Below, piece after piece: positions 16,482 through 26,391 of a stretch of DNA of 64,000 nucleotides. Each line of letters opens with the position of its first letter. The stretch's first letter is position 1. The stretch lies in the NCBI GenBank assembly GCA_015485155.1, contig WFUF01000014.1, positions 62,001 to 126,000 of the forward strand, read 5' to 3'. The notes below the pieces were generated by a model. That model did no database searches and had not been told where the DNA came from. It saw nothing but the letters and a program-made list of their open reading frames with translations. The DNA is from Robiginitomaculum sp. (lineage in GTDB: Bacteria; Pseudomonadota; Alphaproteobacteria; Caulobacterales; Maricaulaceae). The position numbers were made by a program, and so were the translations under genes.

Positions 16482-17571
16482 TATTTCCTCCGAAGCCAAA
16501 CAATTCATCAAGAGCGCCAATTGGGGCACAGCCAGGATTGTTCCTTTAGCGCAAGATGCCTCGACCCGCTGTTATTTTCGCCTGTATCTGGACGGTAAAA
16601 CCGCAATGCTAATGCAGGCAGCAACTGCACTCGACATGGATATTTGTCCTGCCGGTGCCAATAGTTCACAGCGTGCGGCAATGGGGTATAACGCAGAGGC
16701 ACGGCTCGCCGGAAATGATTGCAGCGCATTTGTCGGTATTGCCAATGAACTTACAATGCGGGGATTTTCTGCCCCACGGATTTTAGCCTGTAATGTGCAG
16801 GCCGGGCTGATCTTGCTGGAGGATTTGGGTGAAGACTTGTTCTATGATGTACTTCAAACCCATCCGGACAAGGAGGCCACACTATATGAGGCGGCGGTAT
16901 TAACTCTTGCGGCCCTTGCCAGAGCCAGTTTTGGCAATAATTTTAAGTTCCAGGATCGGCAATGGCGTGTGCAGTCTTATGACTTGCAAGCGCTGATAGC
17001 GGAAACCAGACTTCTTGATCAATGGTATCTTCCCTTTTTGGGCATAAGGCTAAATGCTGAAATCAGTGTGCAATTAAAAAGTGCCTGGCAACAGGTGTTA
17101 AACCCTCTCATTAATGACCCTGCAGTTCTGGTATTGCGGGATTTTCACGCGCAAAACCTGATTTGGCTTCCCAAGCGTGATGGGGTTGCCAAAGTTGGCC
17201 TGCTTGATTTTCAGGACGCATTGTTTGGCCATCCTGCCTATGACCTTGTCAGCCTGCTGCAAGATGCCCGCCGTGACGTGGCATTTGAGCTTGAGCAGCC
17301 AATGATTGATTTATTCATGGAGTTGGCAAAATTGCATGATCGGGTCGGGTTTTTAAGAGCCTACCGCATATTAGGTGCGCAGCGGGCGGCAAAAATCCTT
17401 GGGATATTTGTGCGCCTTGCTCGCCGTGACGGCAAATCGCATTATCTGGAATTATTGCCGCGAGTGGAAGCACACTTTATGCAAAATCTGCAAACTGCTG
17501 AATTACAACCGGTGGCAGATATACTAAGGCCGCTTTTGACACATGCAAAACCGGTATCAGTTCATGAATAA
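16471..17571 (+). CDS. amgK: Anomeric sugar kinase (MurNAc/GlcNAc kinase) AmgK
   Basis: An aminoglycoside phosphotransferase-fold kinase of 366 residues that phosphorylates MurNAc or GlcNAc at the anomeric carbon in the cell-wall recycling route that bypasses de novo UDP-MurNAc synthesis. The Brenner motif is LRDFHAQNLIW and the metal-binding motif is GLLDFQDALFGHPAYDL. The start at 16471 gives the expected N terminus; an upstream in-frame ATG would add 43 unrelated residues encoded inside tsaE. Pairing with murU directly downstream (8-base overlap) supports the assignment. Confidence 0.9.
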   Translation: MNNDISSEAKQFIKSANWGTARIVPLAQDASTRCYFRLYLDGKTAMLMQAATALDMDICPAGANSSQRAAMGYNAEARLAGNDCSAFVGIANELTMRGFSAPRILACNVQAGLILLEDLGEDLFYDVLQTHPDKEATLYEAAVLTLAALARASFGNNFKFQDRQWRVQSYDLQALIAETRLLDQWYLPFLGIRLNAEISVQLKSAWQQVLNPLINDPAVLVLRDFHAQNLIWLPKRDGVAKVGLLDFQDALFGHPAYDLVSLLQDARRDVAFELEQPMIDLFMELAKLHDRVGFLRAYRILGAQRAAKILGIFVRLARRDGKSHYLELLPRVEAHFMQNLQTAELQPVADILRPLLTHAKPVSVHE

Positions 17572-18286
17572 ACCAACAAAAGCCATGATAGCCGCAGCCG
17601 GATTAGGCTCGCGAATGCGCCCGCTAACCAATGATCGGCCAAAAGCACTGGTGGAGCTGGCTGGAAAAACACTTATTGATCATCAGTTGGACAGGCTGGA
17701 AGAAGCTGGTATCGGGCAGGTGGTGGTCAATGTTCATCATTTTGCTGACAGGCTGGAGATACATTTGCAACAGCGCAATCACGGGCCGCAAATCTGTATT
17801 TCTGATGAACGTGAGCAATTACTGGAAACCGGAGGCGGACTGATAAAAGCGGCCAGACATCTTGGATCAGAACCCTTTTTTGTCATGAATGTTGATGCGG
17901 TATGGACGGGACACCGGCGCGCATTGGATGATCTTGCCAGGAAAATGGCTGCAACCCCTGATGCGCAGGCGGTTTTACTGCTGGCTAAAAAGCAGCGTAG
18001 CTTAGGACTTAACAGCCCCGGTGATTTTCAAATGGATAAGAGCGGGCGCTTGCGGCGTTTGCAAGCTGGCGAGAGCAGCGATTGGTACTATGCCGGGGTT
18101 CAGGTTTTTGACCCGGTATTGATGCAGGGTTTTAATGAGCAAAAATTTTCAACCAATTTATTTTGGGACCGGGCATTGGCAAATGATGGTTTGTTTGGGC
18201 TGGAATTACAGGGGTTTTGGATGCATGTTGGTGACCCGCAAAGCCTGCAACAGGCGGAGTTTAAGCTCAAAAAAGGCGATACATGA
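17564..18286 (+). CDS. murU: N-acetylmuramate alpha-1-phosphate uridylyltransferase MurU
   Basis: A 240-residue nucleotidyltransferase that converts MurNAc-1-phosphate to UDP-MurNAc. The nucleotide-binding signature is AAGLGSRMRPLTNDRPKAL near the N terminus, with ETGGGLIKAA and FFVMNVDAVW (metal-binding Asp) further on. I chose the ATG at 17564, which overlaps the amgK stop by 8 bases. With AmgK it completes the recycling pathway that confers intrinsic fosfomycin tolerance in Pseudomonas putida. The stop overlaps the addB start by ATGA. Confidence 0.9.
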   Translation: MNKPTKAMIAAAGLGSRMRPLTNDRPKALVELAGKTLIDHQLDRLEEAGIGQVVVNVHHFADRLEIHLQQRNHGPQICISDEREQLLETGGGLIKAARHLGSEPFFVMNVDAVWTGHRRALDDLARKMAATPDAQAVLLLAKKQRSLGLNSPGDFQMDKSGRLRRLQAGESSDWYYAGVQVFDPVLMQGFNEQKFSTNLFWDRALANDGLFGLELQGFWMHVGDPQSLQQAEFKLKKGDT

Positions 18287-21200
18287 GCAAAGTGCAAACC
18301 TATCTTGAGCAAAAGGGGCCGAGAGTTTTTACCATTGCGTCCGGTGAAAATTTCCAAATGGTTCTGGCCAAAGGCGTTATTGCAGCTATTACTGAAGACC
18401 CAGACCCATTTGCTTTGCATGACACAATTATTTTGGTGCCAACCCGTCGGGCCAGCCGATCTATGGCTGGAGCATTTTTACAGGTGCTGGGGCAGGATAA
18501 TGCCGCAATTTTACCGCAAATATTACCCATTGGCGATGTTGATGCTGATGAGCCGCCATTTATAGCTGGCCCCACTGCATTGGATATTCCCCCTGAGATT
18601 TCTACAAGCAATCGTTTATTCTCACTGGCCCGAATTATTTTATACCGGGCGCAGGCCAGCGGCCAAAACATTACAGTCAGCGCCGCATTGAACGAGGCTG
18701 CTGCTATCGCCAAACTCATGGACAGCGCCATTTATGAGGGGGTTACGGATTTTTCACTGGCATCAGAGGAATTTGCACCTTATTTGCAAAACCAGCCTGA
18801 ACATATCCAGCGCGCCGCCAGATTTCTGGATATTATTAACTCATATTGGCCCAAAGAACTAAAAGAACAGCGGCTGATTGATCAGGCTAAACGACGAACA
18901 ATTCTGTTGCAGACCCTGTGCGATCAATGGAGCCGGAACCCAACCCCAAAACGGGTAATTGTTGCAGGATCCACCGGATCACAACAGGCCACGGCAAATT
19001 TACTCAGCATTGTTGCCAGACTGCCCAATGGCTGTGTGGTATTGCCGGGTTTTGATCAGGAATTGGATAAAAATGCCTGGGAACAGGTGGTTCAAACTCC
19101 AGGACATCCTCAATATGGTATGGCGCGCCTATTGCTAAAAGTGGGAATTGAACGAGATCAGGTTGCATTATGGCCGCAATCATCAATCAATTTACAACAA
19201 AGCCGCAGGCGCAGAATTATCAATGAGGCTCTAACCCCGGCTGATATTACTTCTGATTGGCTAAAGCGGCTTGAAAAACTTGGTCAAACCCATGACATGC
19301 CGGTATCAGAGCTAATGAAAGACGCTCTTCACGGTCTTGGCCTTATTGAGGCTCAAACTCAGGACGAAGAGGCTTTAAGCATTGCCCTGGCAATACGTAA
19401 ATTGCTGGAAACTCCGGATAAGACCGCAATGCTGGTGACACCAGACAGGGCTCTGGCGCGAAGGGTAAGGGCTGCCTTGCAGCGCTGGTCAATAGATGTG
19501 GATGACAGTGCCGGACAGCCCTTGTCCGAAAACCCGCTGGGCATATTTTTGCAACTTGCATTAAACTGGTGGGCTGACCCTGGCGATCCCCTGGCATTAT
19601 TGGCGCTACTTAACCATCCTTTGGCCTGCCTTGGTCAAAACCGGCAGAGCATATTACAGGCAGCAAGAGCCCTTGACCTTGGATATTTACGGGGGGTTCG
19701 CACCCACAAGGGTATAGAACACTTGCTGAACCGTGTAGGAAAAAAAGATGATATGCCACAAAACCATCAGGTTTATGCCTTGCTTGGATTCTTAAAAGAA
19801 TTGGCACAGGAATTTTCCATAACAGATTACGCGGATATTTCAGATTTTGCCAGTCAGCATGCGAAACTCGTGGAGCGTCTGGCTGCCAATGATGAATTAA
19901 GCGGCGCTGAACGGTTGTGGATAGGGCCAGCCGGAGAGCAAGCCAGCTCATTATTCCGTGACCTGATAGCCGATAGCCACCGGGTACAGGCTACAGGTTT
20001 TGAAGAATATGAACGGGTTTTTTCGCTGTTTTCCACTCAAGCCTCCGTACGTCTCCGAAGACCAAAAGGTGGCCGGGTTCGGATTTTGGGGCCGCTGGAA
20101 GCCCGCCAGCAAACCGCCGATTTAATCATATTGGGAGGATTGGACGAGGGAGTGTGGCCATCAGCATCAGGAGCCGACCCGTTTTTGCCGCGATCCCTGA
20201 TAAAAAAAATGAAACTGCCGGATCCTGAGCGAAGACTGGGCCTTGCGGCTCATGACTTTGCTGAACTGGCATGTAAGCCCAATGTAATCCTTACCCGCGC
20301 CGGCAGACGTGACGGAACCCCGACCATTGCATCCAGATGGCTGTGGCGGCTAAAAACCCTGATTGATGCCGGCATAGGAAAAGATCAGCGCAAGGATATC
20401 CTTAGGCCGCAGAGCGATTTTCTGACCTTGAGCAGGGCGCTGGGAAGGGTAGAGAAAGTACATCCTGTATGCGAGCCCCTGCCCAAGCCACCAGTATCCG
20501 TTCGACCCAAAAGCCTTTATGTAACCCATTTAAGAACACTGATTCGCAATCCATTTGCCATTTATGGTCAAAAAATCCTGCGCTTACAGCCTCTTGATCC
20601 AATAGGGGCAAAACCCGGTGGCCGGGAACGGGGCAATGCCATTCATCAGGCGCTTCAACAATGGCATGACAAACGACCAGGCACTACTGCAAACGATCTG
20701 TCACAACTGATCATAGAGCAACTCTGCGCCCACGGATTTCAGGAATCAGAGCTTGCAATTGAGGCACCTGCCGCCCGCAGAATTGCACAGGACTATATCA
20801 GATGGGCCAAACAGCGCCAGCAGGACGGCTTTATCCCATACGCATTTGAACAAGGTGGCTCGCTTACCCTGAGCTTAAAGGACGGGCAGGAAATCATAAT
20901 CTCGGCAAAGTGCGACCGTATTGACCGGTTTGGCAAAAGCTGGACGGTAATGGACTATAAAACCGGACAGATGCCGGGCCAGAAAGAGGTTTGGGCCGGA
21001 TATGATCCGCAATTACCTGTTACCGGGTTAATTATATGTGGCAATGGATTTGAAGCGGCAGGGATTGCCGTATCCGATATTGAAGAACTTGGGTATTTGC
21101 AATTATCCAGAGGAAGAACCCCATTAACATACAGAACTATTGCCGACAGCCAAACAGCTTCGAAGCCAAGTCCGCAAGCTTTGCAGGAAAAATACCTAAA

Positions 21201-21351
21201 AGAGATACTTGATCTATTTGAAACCTTTAACGACAGCAGAACGCCATATCTGTGCCAGCCAAGGGCAAAATATGTCGACAGTTATAGCAGCTTTGATCAT
21301 TTGGCCCGAAGGGTGGAATGGACAGCGGTTCTTGATGAGGGTGAAAGCTGA
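18283..21351 (+). CDS. addB: Double-strand break repair protein AddB
   Basis: The 1022-residue AddB subunit of the AddAB helicase-nuclease, which resects DNA ends for RecA loading and degrades foreign linear DNA. The N-terminal helicase-like region is inactivated as usual for alphaproteobacterial AddB (LVPTRRASRSMAGAFL near 50-65). The RecB-type nuclease is at the C terminus, with GNAIHQAL, then VMDYKTG (Asp891, Lys893) and YDPQLPVTGLI. It overlaps murU by four bases, and addA follows after two bases. Confidence 0.95.
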   Translation: MSKVQTYLEQKGPRVFTIASGENFQMVLAKGVIAAITEDPDPFALHDTIILVPTRRASRSMAGAFLQVLGQDNAAILPQILPIGDVDADEPPFIAGPTALDIPPEISTSNRLFSLARIILYRAQASGQNITVSAALNEAAAIAKLMDSAIYEGVTDFSLASEEFAPYLQNQPEHIQRAARFLDIINSYWPKELKEQRLIDQAKRRTILLQTLCDQWSRNPTPKRVIVAGSTGSQQATANLLSIVARLPNGCVVLPGFDQELDKNAWEQVVQTPGHPQYGMARLLLKVGIERDQVALWPQSSINLQQSRRRRIINEALTPADITSDWLKRLEKLGQTHDMPVSELMKDALHGLGLIEAQTQDEEALSIALAIRKLLETPDKTAMLVTPDRALARRVRAALQRWSIDVDDSAGQPLSENPLGIFLQLALNWWADPGDPLALLALLNHPLACLGQNRQSILQAARALDLGYLRGVRTHKGIEHLLNRVGKKDDMPQNHQVYALLGFLKELAQEFSITDYADISDFASQHAKLVERLAANDELSGAERLWIGPAGEQASSLFRDLIADSHRVQATGFEEYERVFSLFSTQASVRLRRPKGGRVRILGPLEARQQTADLIILGGLDEGVWPSASGADPFLPRSLIKKMKLPDPERRLGLAAHDFAELACKPNVILTRAGRRDGTPTIASRWLWRLKTLIDAGIGKDQRKDILRPQSDFLTLSRALGRVEKVHPVCEPLPKPPVSVRPKSLYVTHLRTLIRNPFAIYGQKILRLQPLDPIGAKPGGRERGNAIHQALQQWHDKRPGTTANDLSQLIIEQLCAHGFQESELAIEAPAARRIAQDYIRWAKQRQQDGFIPYAFEQGGSLTLSLKDGQEIIISAKCDRIDRFGKSWTVMDYKTGQMPGQKEVWAGYDPQLPVTGLIICGNGFEAAGIAVSDIEELGYLQLSRGRTPLTYRTIADSQTASKPSPQALQEKYLKEILDLFETFNDSRTPYLCQPRAKYVDSYSSFDHLARRVEWTAVLDEGES

Positions 21352-21353
21352 TC

Positions 21354-24300
21354 ATGAATAACCAGGCGGAATCCATGATCGAACAGGCAATCAGGGCGCA
21401 GGAATTAGCAGCGGATCCTGCGGCATCGGTACTGGTATCGGCTAATGCAGGTTCTGGTAAAACCCATGTGCTGATCAATAGGGTAACAAGGGTTTTGCTG
21501 GCCGGTGCCCTGCCGGAACAAATTTTGTGCGTCACTTACACCAAGGCTGCCGCCTCGGAAATGCTGAACCGGTTATTTGCCCACTTGGGAAAGTTTTCAA
21601 TTTTGCCCGATGAGCAATTACGCAAGGAATTACAGAAACTGGATCCGGATCTTGATCTTGGGCCGGCAGGCCTTGGCAAAGCCAGACGTTTATTTGCCCG
21701 GGCACTGGAAACTCCGGGGGGGCTTAAAATCCGCACCATTCACGGGTTTTGCGAAAGCCTGTTGCGGCAGTTCCCTATTGAGGCCGGTCTGGCTCCCGGG
21801 TTTGATCTGCTTGATGATCAACAGGGCGCCACCTTACAGGAAAAACTGATCAGTGCCATTTCCAAAGAGGCCGTAAATAATCCCGATGGCGAGCTGGGGG
21901 AAGCTTTTGAGCAATTAGGCAAATCAGGTGCAAGCACTAGCTATGGCGTATTTGAAACCGCCCGGGCCAATGCCCAAAAGCTGTCTGCAGATCTTTTGCA
22001 GGATGATGGATTGGCAACAGCAATACGGTGTTCCGCACAGGCATTGGATCTACAGGAGAATGACACGGAACAGGATGTCTATCAGCGAACCCAAAGCCGT
22101 TTTGACAGGGCCGGATTGCAGGCACTCATAACAGCCTTAAAACAAGGCACCCTGACACAACAAAAAAAAGCTGCAAAACTTGCCCAAGCCCTGCATGAGC
22201 CAGACCCGGCCATCAGTTTTGATATATTAACAGGGGAGTTCCTAAAAAAAGACTTTTGCAGATTTGCAGGTTTTCCGGAAAAGTTTCTGGGGAAGAAAAT
22301 CGCAGCACAAATGCCTGAACTGCTAAATATATGCCTGTCGATTGTTGAGAATATTGAATATGTGTTGAGGCAGGTTAGCGCTGTAAAAGTATTGCAAAAC
22401 ACCAAAGCTGCCCTGATCCTGTGTCACAGCTTTATCAGTTCCTATCATCAGGCAAAACAGAAAATGGGCCTGATTGATTTTGATGACTTAATCGAATATT
22501 CGCGCAAATTATTGGGATCAAACCTGTCCAGGGATTGGGTTTTATATAAGCTGGATGGAAATTTACGACATGTTCTGGTCGATGAGGCCCAGGATAATTC
22601 TCCGGCTCAATGGCAGGTAATTGGCGCCCTTACCAATGAATTCTTCGCAGGTCATGGCGCTCAGGATGAAACCAGAACCCTGTTTGCCGTAGGCGATCCC
22701 AAACAATCAATTTATCGCTTCCAGGGTGCAGATCCGTCATTGTTTCTAGAAAGAAAATCCGAGCTGCTTATGCGCAGGCAAAATGGCCAGGCCAAGGTTC
22801 ATATCCCGCAAATGTCCCTGTCATGGCGCTCAAGCCCGCAGGTTTTGCAATTTGTAGATGCCTGTTTTGCCAATACGCTGGAAACTAAATTTGCTGGCGA
22901 TGCTGATGATTTTAACCTGCCCGCAAAATCAGCCATGACAGACCTTTCTGATCCGGGATTTGCCGATTACCTGCCCCATGGCGCAAAGCGACAACACTCC
23001 ACCGGCAGCGTAACACTTTTGCCACCGATTCCGTTCACTTCGCCAGTAGCCGATGAAAATCCTTCGAGGCCGGTAGATTCAGTATCTTCCACCCGTCCTG
23101 AGAGCCTGCTGGCACAGGATATTGCCAAATACATCAAGGACATGCTCGATGCCGGCAAGCCCATCGAATGCGACAAGAATCCCAAAAACCCCTTACGGCC
23201 CATTACCGGGGGAGATATTCTGATTCTGGTGCGCTCACGCAATAATCTGTTCCGCGAGCTTATCCGTAATCTGAAATTGCAATCAGTGCCGGTAGCCGGT
23301 GCCGATCAGATGGTTCTACAGGATGAAATATCTGTACTTGATCTGCTATCAGTGGCCAAAATAGCTATACAGCCTGCTGATGATTTATCTCTGGCCGAGG
23401 TATTGGCCGGGCCGTTTTTACATCCAAAAGCACAATCTGTCCCACCGATCAGCCAGCAAATTATTTTTGAACTGGCCCATTACCGGGATAAGGGACAAAG
23501 CCTTTACAGTGCATTGATGGATAGCGCCATTCCTGAACTTGCCGAGGCAAAGCTATGGGTTTCTGATCTTGTAAAGCGGGCCGGAATTGAAACGCCATAC
23601 AGGTTCTTTGCCGGTCTGTTATATCGCCCCAGCGCCACGTACGAACCGATGATAGAGCGGCTGTTTGCCAGACTTGGAGCTGAGGCTGAAGACCCGGTAC
23701 AGGAGTTTTTGGGACTGGCTCTGGCCTTTGCCAAAACCGGCGACGGTTCTTTGTTTTCCTTTGTCATGGAAATGCAAAACCGTGAGGACACAATAAAACG
23801 TGAACTACAGGCCAGTGACAATGCTGTAAGAGTGATGACCGTTCACGGGGCCAAGGGCCTGGAAGCACCTGTGGTTATTTTACCTGATACGAATAAGGGT
23901 TCCTCGGCAAAGTCTGTGAGCGGTCTGGTCAAGGCTGATGCCGCATGGCTGTGGATGGACAGTACGGATAAAACATGCCCGGCCATATTGGCTTATCGGG
24001 ATCAGCAGGAGCTCTTGAATAAACAGGAACACAAGCGGCTGCTTTATGTTGCCTTAACCCGCGCCCGTGATCATTTACTGATCTGCGGTCATGGCCGTGG
24101 CGATAATAAAAAAACCGGGGGCTTTGCTCCGGATAGTTGGTATTTGCAGTGCCAATCGGCATTTGAGGAGCTGGTGCAAAATGATCTGGCCAAAAAAATT
24201 ATATCAGAAGACAAAACAGTAAGTTTCACGCTTGGAGAGTGGGAAGATTATCCAGAGACACTGCGCACCAAATCCGTAAATCCAGCCAATGCTCTTCCGA

Positions 24301-24926
24301 ACTGGGTGCGCGAGCCTGCAAGAGGTGACTTTAAGCAGACTAAAGTGCAAACCCCTTCAAGTATGCACGATGACGGCAATACTTTCGTACCGGTTTCTTC
24401 TCCGGTTGGTCTTGATGCCAGCAGAAGATTTCTTCGCGGAAATATAATCCATGCCCTGTTACAGAATTTGTCGGAGCTATCAGACCCTGATCGTGAGGCT
24501 GCGGCCATCAGGTTTTTGGAGCAAGAGCCGGATTTGCAGCAAGCGGAACGGGAGGAAATCAGGGGCGTAACCATGAAGGTGTTAAGCAATCCGGAATTTG
24601 CCGACCTGTTCGGCCCTGACAGCAGGGCTGAGGTTCCGGTGGCAGGAACTTTGCACCATGATGGCGCAAAAACCATTGTTAACGGGAAAATAGACCGTTT
24701 GGTAATTGGCAGCTCTGAAATTATCGTTCTTGACTTTAAGACCAATCGCCCGCCACCAACCGTGGCTTGCAATATTCCGGCCCCTTATATTGCTCAAATG
24801 GCCACTTATCGGGCCTTGCTTCGCCAAATATGGCCACAAAAGCAAATAAGGTGCGCCTTATTGTGGACAGACGGGCCGAACCTTATGCAGGTGCCCGATG
24901 AATTAATGGATAAGGTGTCTATATAA
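21354..24926 (+). CDS. addA: Double-strand break repair helicase-nuclease AddA
   Basis: The 1190-residue SF1 helicase and nuclease partner of AddB. Walker A is NAGSGKTHVLI (Lys36). Motif Ia is CVTYTKAAASEM, motif II is VDEAQDNSPAQW, motif III is VGDPKQSIYRFQGA, motif V is VMTVHGAKGLEAPVV and motif VI is LLYVALTRARDHLL. The C-terminal RecB-family nuclease has GNIIHALLQ and VLDFKTNRPP. It is the last gene of the operon and is convergent with the DASS transporter, only four bases away. No trxA follows, unlike in many Rhizobiales. Confidence 0.96.
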   Translation: MNNQAESMIEQAIRAQELAADPAASVLVSANAGSGKTHVLINRVTRVLLAGALPEQILCVTYTKAAASEMLNRLFAHLGKFSILPDEQLRKELQKLDPDLDLGPAGLGKARRLFARALETPGGLKIRTIHGFCESLLRQFPIEAGLAPGFDLLDDQQGATLQEKLISAISKEAVNNPDGELGEAFEQLGKSGASTSYGVFETARANAQKLSADLLQDDGLATAIRCSAQALDLQENDTEQDVYQRTQSRFDRAGLQALITALKQGTLTQQKKAAKLAQALHEPDPAISFDILTGEFLKKDFCRFAGFPEKFLGKKIAAQMPELLNICLSIVENIEYVLRQVSAVKVLQNTKAALILCHSFISSYHQAKQKMGLIDFDDLIEYSRKLLGSNLSRDWVLYKLDGNLRHVLVDEAQDNSPAQWQVIGALTNEFFAGHGAQDETRTLFAVGDPKQSIYRFQGADPSLFLERKSELLMRRQNGQAKVHIPQMSLSWRSSPQVLQFVDACFANTLETKFAGDADDFNLPAKSAMTDLSDPGFADYLPHGAKRQHSTGSVTLLPPIPFTSPVADENPSRPVDSVSSTRPESLLAQDIAKYIKDMLDAGKPIECDKNPKNPLRPITGGDILILVRSRNNLFRELIRNLKLQSVPVAGADQMVLQDEISVLDLLSVAKIAIQPADDLSLAEVLAGPFLHPKAQSVPPISQQIIFELAHYRDKGQSLYSALMDSAIPELAEAKLWVSDLVKRAGIETPYRFFAGLLYRPSATYEPMIERLFARLGAEAEDPVQEFLGLALAFAKTGDGSLFSFVMEMQNREDTIKRELQASDNAVRVMTVHGAKGLEAPVVILPDTNKGSSAKSVSGLVKADAAWLWMDSTDKTCPAILAYRDQQELLNKQEHKRLLYVALTRARDHLLICGHGRGDNKKTGGFAPDSWYLQCQSAFEELVQNDLAKKIISEDKTVSFTLGEWEDYPETLRTKSVNPANALPNWVREPARGDFKQTKVQTPSSMHDDGNTFVPVSSPVGLDASRRFLRGNIIHALLQNLSELSDPDREAAAIRFLEQEPDLQQAEREEIRGVTMKVLSNPEFADLFGPDSRAEVPVAGTLHHDGAKTIVNGKIDRLVIGSSEIIVLDFKTNRPPPTVACNIPAPYIAQMATYRALLRQIWPQKQIRCALLWTDGPNLMQVPDELMDKVSI

Positions 24927-24930
24927 AGAT

Positions 24931-26382
24931 TCAAACTGCAAAAATAACTGGAACCCAGAACACCGAAATCAAAGACAGCAACACAATTGCCACCAGATTG
25001 ATCAAAAAACCGGCCCGGGCCATTTGCTGCAGACTGACCAGGCCCGATCCATAACAAACCGCATTGGGCGGGGTTGCTATGGGCAGCATAAATGCACACG
25101 AAGCTGCCAAAGCCACCGGAACCGCCAGCAGCAAAGGAGATAGTCCGGCATCAATGCCAACAGCACTTACTATGGGCAGAAAAGTGGCAGTAGTGGCCAG
25201 ATTGCTGGTAAGTTCGGTAAGGAAGATCACCAGTGTTGTGGCTGCCAACACCAGCAAAACTCCGTTAACTGCGCCAAGCCGGGATAATGCCCGACCCAGC
25301 TCGGTAGCCAGACCGGAGCTGGAAATGCCACTGGCCAGAGCCAGCCCGCCGCCAAACAGCAATAAAACGCTAAAGGGAACTCTGCCCAGCAATTGCACAT
25401 CTGCAAGTTTTTCACCACGCTTTATGCCAGAGGGCAAAACGAATAATAATATGGCCCCGGCAATGGCGATCGCAGAATCAGTCAATTGCGATAGCCCGGT
25501 TATTTCAATCAACGGCTTGCGAAACGCCCAGCCAAAAGCCACCAGCAGGAATAACAGGCCAACTCTAAATTCCGGCTTGGTCAATTTTCCCAATTGAGTC
25601 TTCATCAGGCTGAACTGGTCTTTTGCTGCACTGCCGGCAGAGAAATTCACCGGAAACACCAATCTGGTCAAAATAACCCAGGAAAGAGGCAATAGGATCA
25701 TGGCCAGAGGCAAACCCACCAGCATCCAATTGGCAAAGTCAATTTCTATCGCATGTTGTTCGCGCAAATAAGCTGCCAAAAATGCATTTGGCGGCGTGCC
25801 TATCAAGGTGGCAACTCCGCCGATAGTGGCCCCATAAGCAACGGATAATGGTAATAATATTTTGAAGTTTTCTTGTTGTTTTGTATCAATTGTGGAGTTT
25901 TGCTGAAACACCACGCTTAAAATAGATACGGCAATTGGCAGCATCATCAAGGTGGTTGCCGTATTAGTCATCCACATGGACAAAAATGCCGAGGCCAGCA
26001 TAAAACCAAGAACCAAAGCTTTGGCACGCACCCCCATCAGCAATAAAACCATTAGCGCAATACGTTTATGTAAATTCCATTTCTCTATGGCCAGAGCCAG
26101 CAAAAACCCGCCAAGAAATAAAAAAATCAATGGGTGGGCAAATGGAACGGCAGCCTGTTTGAAACTCATCACCCCCAATACCGGAAACAAGACCAGTGGC
26201 AACAAAGCAGTGACAAATGGTGGCAAAGCCTCGCTTCCCCACCATATGGCCATGCAAATGGTAATGGCCGCAGTGCGCCACGCCAATATGGGCATATTGG
26301 CCGGAGGATCGATGAGCAAAAGCAAAACTGCAAGCACCGGCCCTGTAACAAGTCCAATAGTTTTTATCATGTTCAGACTCAT
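24931..26382 (-). CDS. SLC13/DASS family sodium:anion symporter
   Basis: A 483-residue inner-membrane transporter of the divalent anion:Na+ symporter family, with about 11-12 membrane segments. Both substrate-binding loops are present: MTNTATTLMMLPIA in the first half (the SNT motif reads TNT) and TSNLATTATFLPIV in the second. The C-terminal signature region is LPIATPPNAVCYGSG. Likely substrates are dicarboxylates such as succinate or malate, or sulfate. It has an isolated transcription unit, with a nucleoside transporter gene starting upstream on the same strand. Confidence 0.88.
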   Translation of the reverse strand: MSLNMIKTIGLVTGPVLAVLLLLIDPPANMPILAWRTAAITICMAIWWGSEALPPFVTALLPLVLFPVLGVMSFKQAAVPFAHPLIFLFLGGFLLALAIEKWNLHKRIALMVLLLMGVRAKALVLGFMLASAFLSMWMTNTATTLMMLPIAVSILSVVFQQNSTIDTKQQENFKILLPLSVAYGATIGGVATLIGTPPNAFLAAYLREQHAIEIDFANWMLVGLPLAMILLPLSWVILTRLVFPVNFSAGSAAKDQFSLMKTQLGKLTKPEFRVGLLFLLVAFGWAFRKPLIEITGLSQLTDSAIAIAGAILLFVLPSGIKRGEKLADVQLLGRVPFSVLLLFGGGLALASGISSSGLATELGRALSRLGAVNGVLLVLAATTLVIFLTELTSNLATTATFLPIVSAVGIDAGLSPLLLAVPVALAASCAFMLPIATPPNAVCYGSGLVSLQQMARAGFLINLVAIVLLSLISVFWVPVIFAV

Positions 26383-26391
26383 CGAGATGGT

